From contig JASHUS010000028.1 in assembly GCA_030039865.1 (NCBI GenBank), positions 1-6,198 on the forward strand: a DNA stretch of 6,198 bases, written 5' to 3'. Below the pieces are notes generated by a model. It saw only the letters and a list, made by a program, of their open reading frames with translations, searched no databases and was not told where the DNA came from. Numbering within the stretch: position 1 is the stretch's first letter; the number at the start of each line of letters is the position of its first letter. This stretch comes from Thermoplasmata archaeon. Lineage in GTDB: Archaea > Thermoplasmatota > Thermoplasmata > Lutacidiplasmatales > UBA184. The position numbers were made by a program, and so were the translations under genes. This document shows positions 5,337 through 6,198 of the stretch, in pieces.

Positions 5337-5372
5337 GACCTCCTCGGAGCGCAGCGCTCCCGGCGGGGGGTC
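5337..5372 (+). promoter_or_regulatory. Possible leader hairpin before the permease gene
   Basis: The sequence GGAGCG-CAG-CGCTCC (5346-5360) forms a perfect 6-bp hairpin. Outside it, GACCTCCT (5337-5344) can pair with GGGGGGTC (5365-5372), using two G-T wobbles, to enclose the inner hairpin. The outer 3' arm is the only Shine-Dalgarno-like G-rich stretch before the ATG at 5384. The fold would begin almost exactly at the predicted transcript start if the first TATA-like box is used. This is hand-folded in GC-rich DNA, so it is tentative. Confidence 0.3.
5340..5350 (+). repeat. 11-bp direct repeat, copy 2 (downstream of TATA-like box)
   Basis: Second exact copy of CTCCTCGGAGC, near the predicted transcription start. 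A protein bound here would block initiation. This copy also forms part of the possible leader hairpin, so the repeat could be conserved for either reason. Confidence 0.4.
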
Positions 5373-5383
5373 CGTAACGTCCG

Positions 5384-6198
5384 ATGAGGATGTGGATCTA
5401 TATCGTCCGCCGGATCGCCCTCTTGATTCCGGTTCTGATCGGCGTGATGACCATCACGTTCGTGCTGGTCTCCGCCATTCCGACCTCGGAGCGGATCGCG
5501 TCGTACTACCCCGCGAACCCCCGCACGAACCCGAGCTCTCCGACGATCTCGTGCCCCTCGAACCCTGCGTTACAGTGCCCCAACCCAGCGTACAAGGTCG
5601 CCGTCAACGCGCTGAAGCTGAACCAACCTGTTCCCGTCCAGTGGGGCTACTACATCTACAACGCTCTGACGTTCCACTGGGGGTACGTCAGTCAGACGAG
5701 CACCGTCGGCAAAGGGTACTCGGGTCTGCCCGCGCTCAAGGGGCTGCCCGTCACGAGCGTGCTCGCCGCGTTCCTGCCCTACACGCTCGAGCTCGCGCTG
5801 CTCAGCCTGTTCTTCGTCCTGATCATCTCGATCCCCCTCGGCAACCTCTCCGCGGTCAACCGCAACCGTCCCATCGACCAGGGCGCCCGCGTGATGTCGT
5901 TCTCGGGCTACGCGCTCCCCGGGTTCATCTTAGGCTCCCTCGTCCTCATGGCCGCCGCCTTATGGCTCGCCGGCGGCAGCTCGACCTCCCCCATCTGTCC
6001 GAACAGCACCGCCTTCAACGAGTTCTACGGCTCCTGGCCGGCCGTCACGCCGACGAACCCCTGCTGGATCTGGGGACCGAAAGCCGGTCTCTCGTCGTTC
6101 GGGTACCCCACGTGGCTCGTCAACGGCTACCAGTCGACGCCGACCGGGTTCCCCACGATCGACGCGCTGATCCACGGCAACGGCTGGCTCGCGCTCGA
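5384..6198 (+). CDS. dppB: Peptide ABC transporter permease, DppB/OppB type, cut by right edge
   Basis: The open frame runs 271 codons to the window edge with no stop. This is one of the two membrane subunits of a di-/oligopeptide (or nickel/sugar) importer, working with a second permease, two ATPases and a binding protein, expected further right. The start is classic: WIYIVRRIALLIPVLIGVM, the first membrane helix (9-32). LKLNQPVPVQWGYYIYNAL (78-96) matches the LGLDxPxxxQY region. The inner core begins with LPYTLELALLSLFFVLIISI (131-150) and continues RNRPIDQGARVMSFSGYALP (160-179), then a third helix; TGFPTIDALIHGN (254-266) matches the TGxPxxDxLL stretch. The outer loops are long and carry C57, C65, C205 and C227, possible disulfides. 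The ATG at 5384 was chosen; ATG at 5390 is also possible. Substrate cannot be told from the sequence; peptides are the family's commonest cargo. Confidence 0.9.
   Translation, partial: MRMWIYIVRRIALLIPVLIGVMTITFVLVSAIPTSERIASYYPANPRTNPSSPTISCPSNPALQCPNPAYKVAVNALKLNQPVPVQWGYYIYNALTFHWGYVSQTSTVGKGYSGLPALKGLPVTSVLAAFLPYTLELALLSLFFVLIISIPLGNLSAVNRNRPIDQGARVMSFSGYALPGFILGSLVLMAAALWLAGGSSTSPICPNSTAFNEFYGSWPAVTPTNPCWIWGPKAGLSSFGYPTWLVNGYQSTPTGFPTIDALIHGNGWLAL

Noticed and set aside
5960..6175. A 71-codon minus-strand frame inside the permease gene
   Set aside because: Lies within a well-supported coding region and has no recognisable feature.

Overview
The window looks like archaeal DNA, most likely from a high-GC member of the Thermoplasmatota. 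The base composition is about two-thirds GC by eye. The support is an archaeal-type SRP54 opening MVLD, an archaeal/eukaryotic-type peptidyl-tRNA hydrolase (Pth2), a DUF1616-like membrane protein (a mainly archaeal family), and short AT-rich TATA-like boxes that stand out upstream of genes. The phylum assignment is inference; no rRNA is present to test it. I found no tRNA, rRNA, CRISPR array, insertion sequence or phage gene.

Left part, minus strand (1-2098). A GltD-like iron-sulfur flavoprotein (641-2098, GTG start) is followed 51 bp downstream by the N-terminal part of a secreted S53 (sedolisin/kumamolisin-type) protease precursor. Only its signal peptide and activation propeptide lie in the window (589 down to base 1). 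A 146-bp divergent promoter region (2099-2244) separates this pair from the plus-strand genes.

Middle, plus strand (2245-4519). A tight three-gene cluster encodes SRP54 (the signal recognition particle GTPase), a three-helix DUF1616-like membrane protein with a charged coiled-coil tail, and Pth2. The gaps are 12 bp and then an 11-bp overlap, so the genes are probably co-transcribed and join membrane targeting with translation housekeeping.

Right part, plus strand (4577-6198). An unrecognised protein with two membrane segments (TTG start) is followed by a 150-bp intergenic region rich in regulatory-looking structure: a 19-bp near-perfect palindrome, an exact 11-bp direct repeat on both sides of a double TATA-like box, and a possible leader hairpin. 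It leads into a DppB/OppB-type peptide ABC transporter permease that is cut by the right edge.

A secreted acid-type protease and a peptide-uptake transporter in the same neighbourhood suggest a peptide-consuming heterotroph, though nothing shows they are co-regulated. All genes seen belong to known families or are plain hypothetical membrane proteins. I see no clear new multi-gene system. The region most worth a second look is the control region upstream of the transporter.
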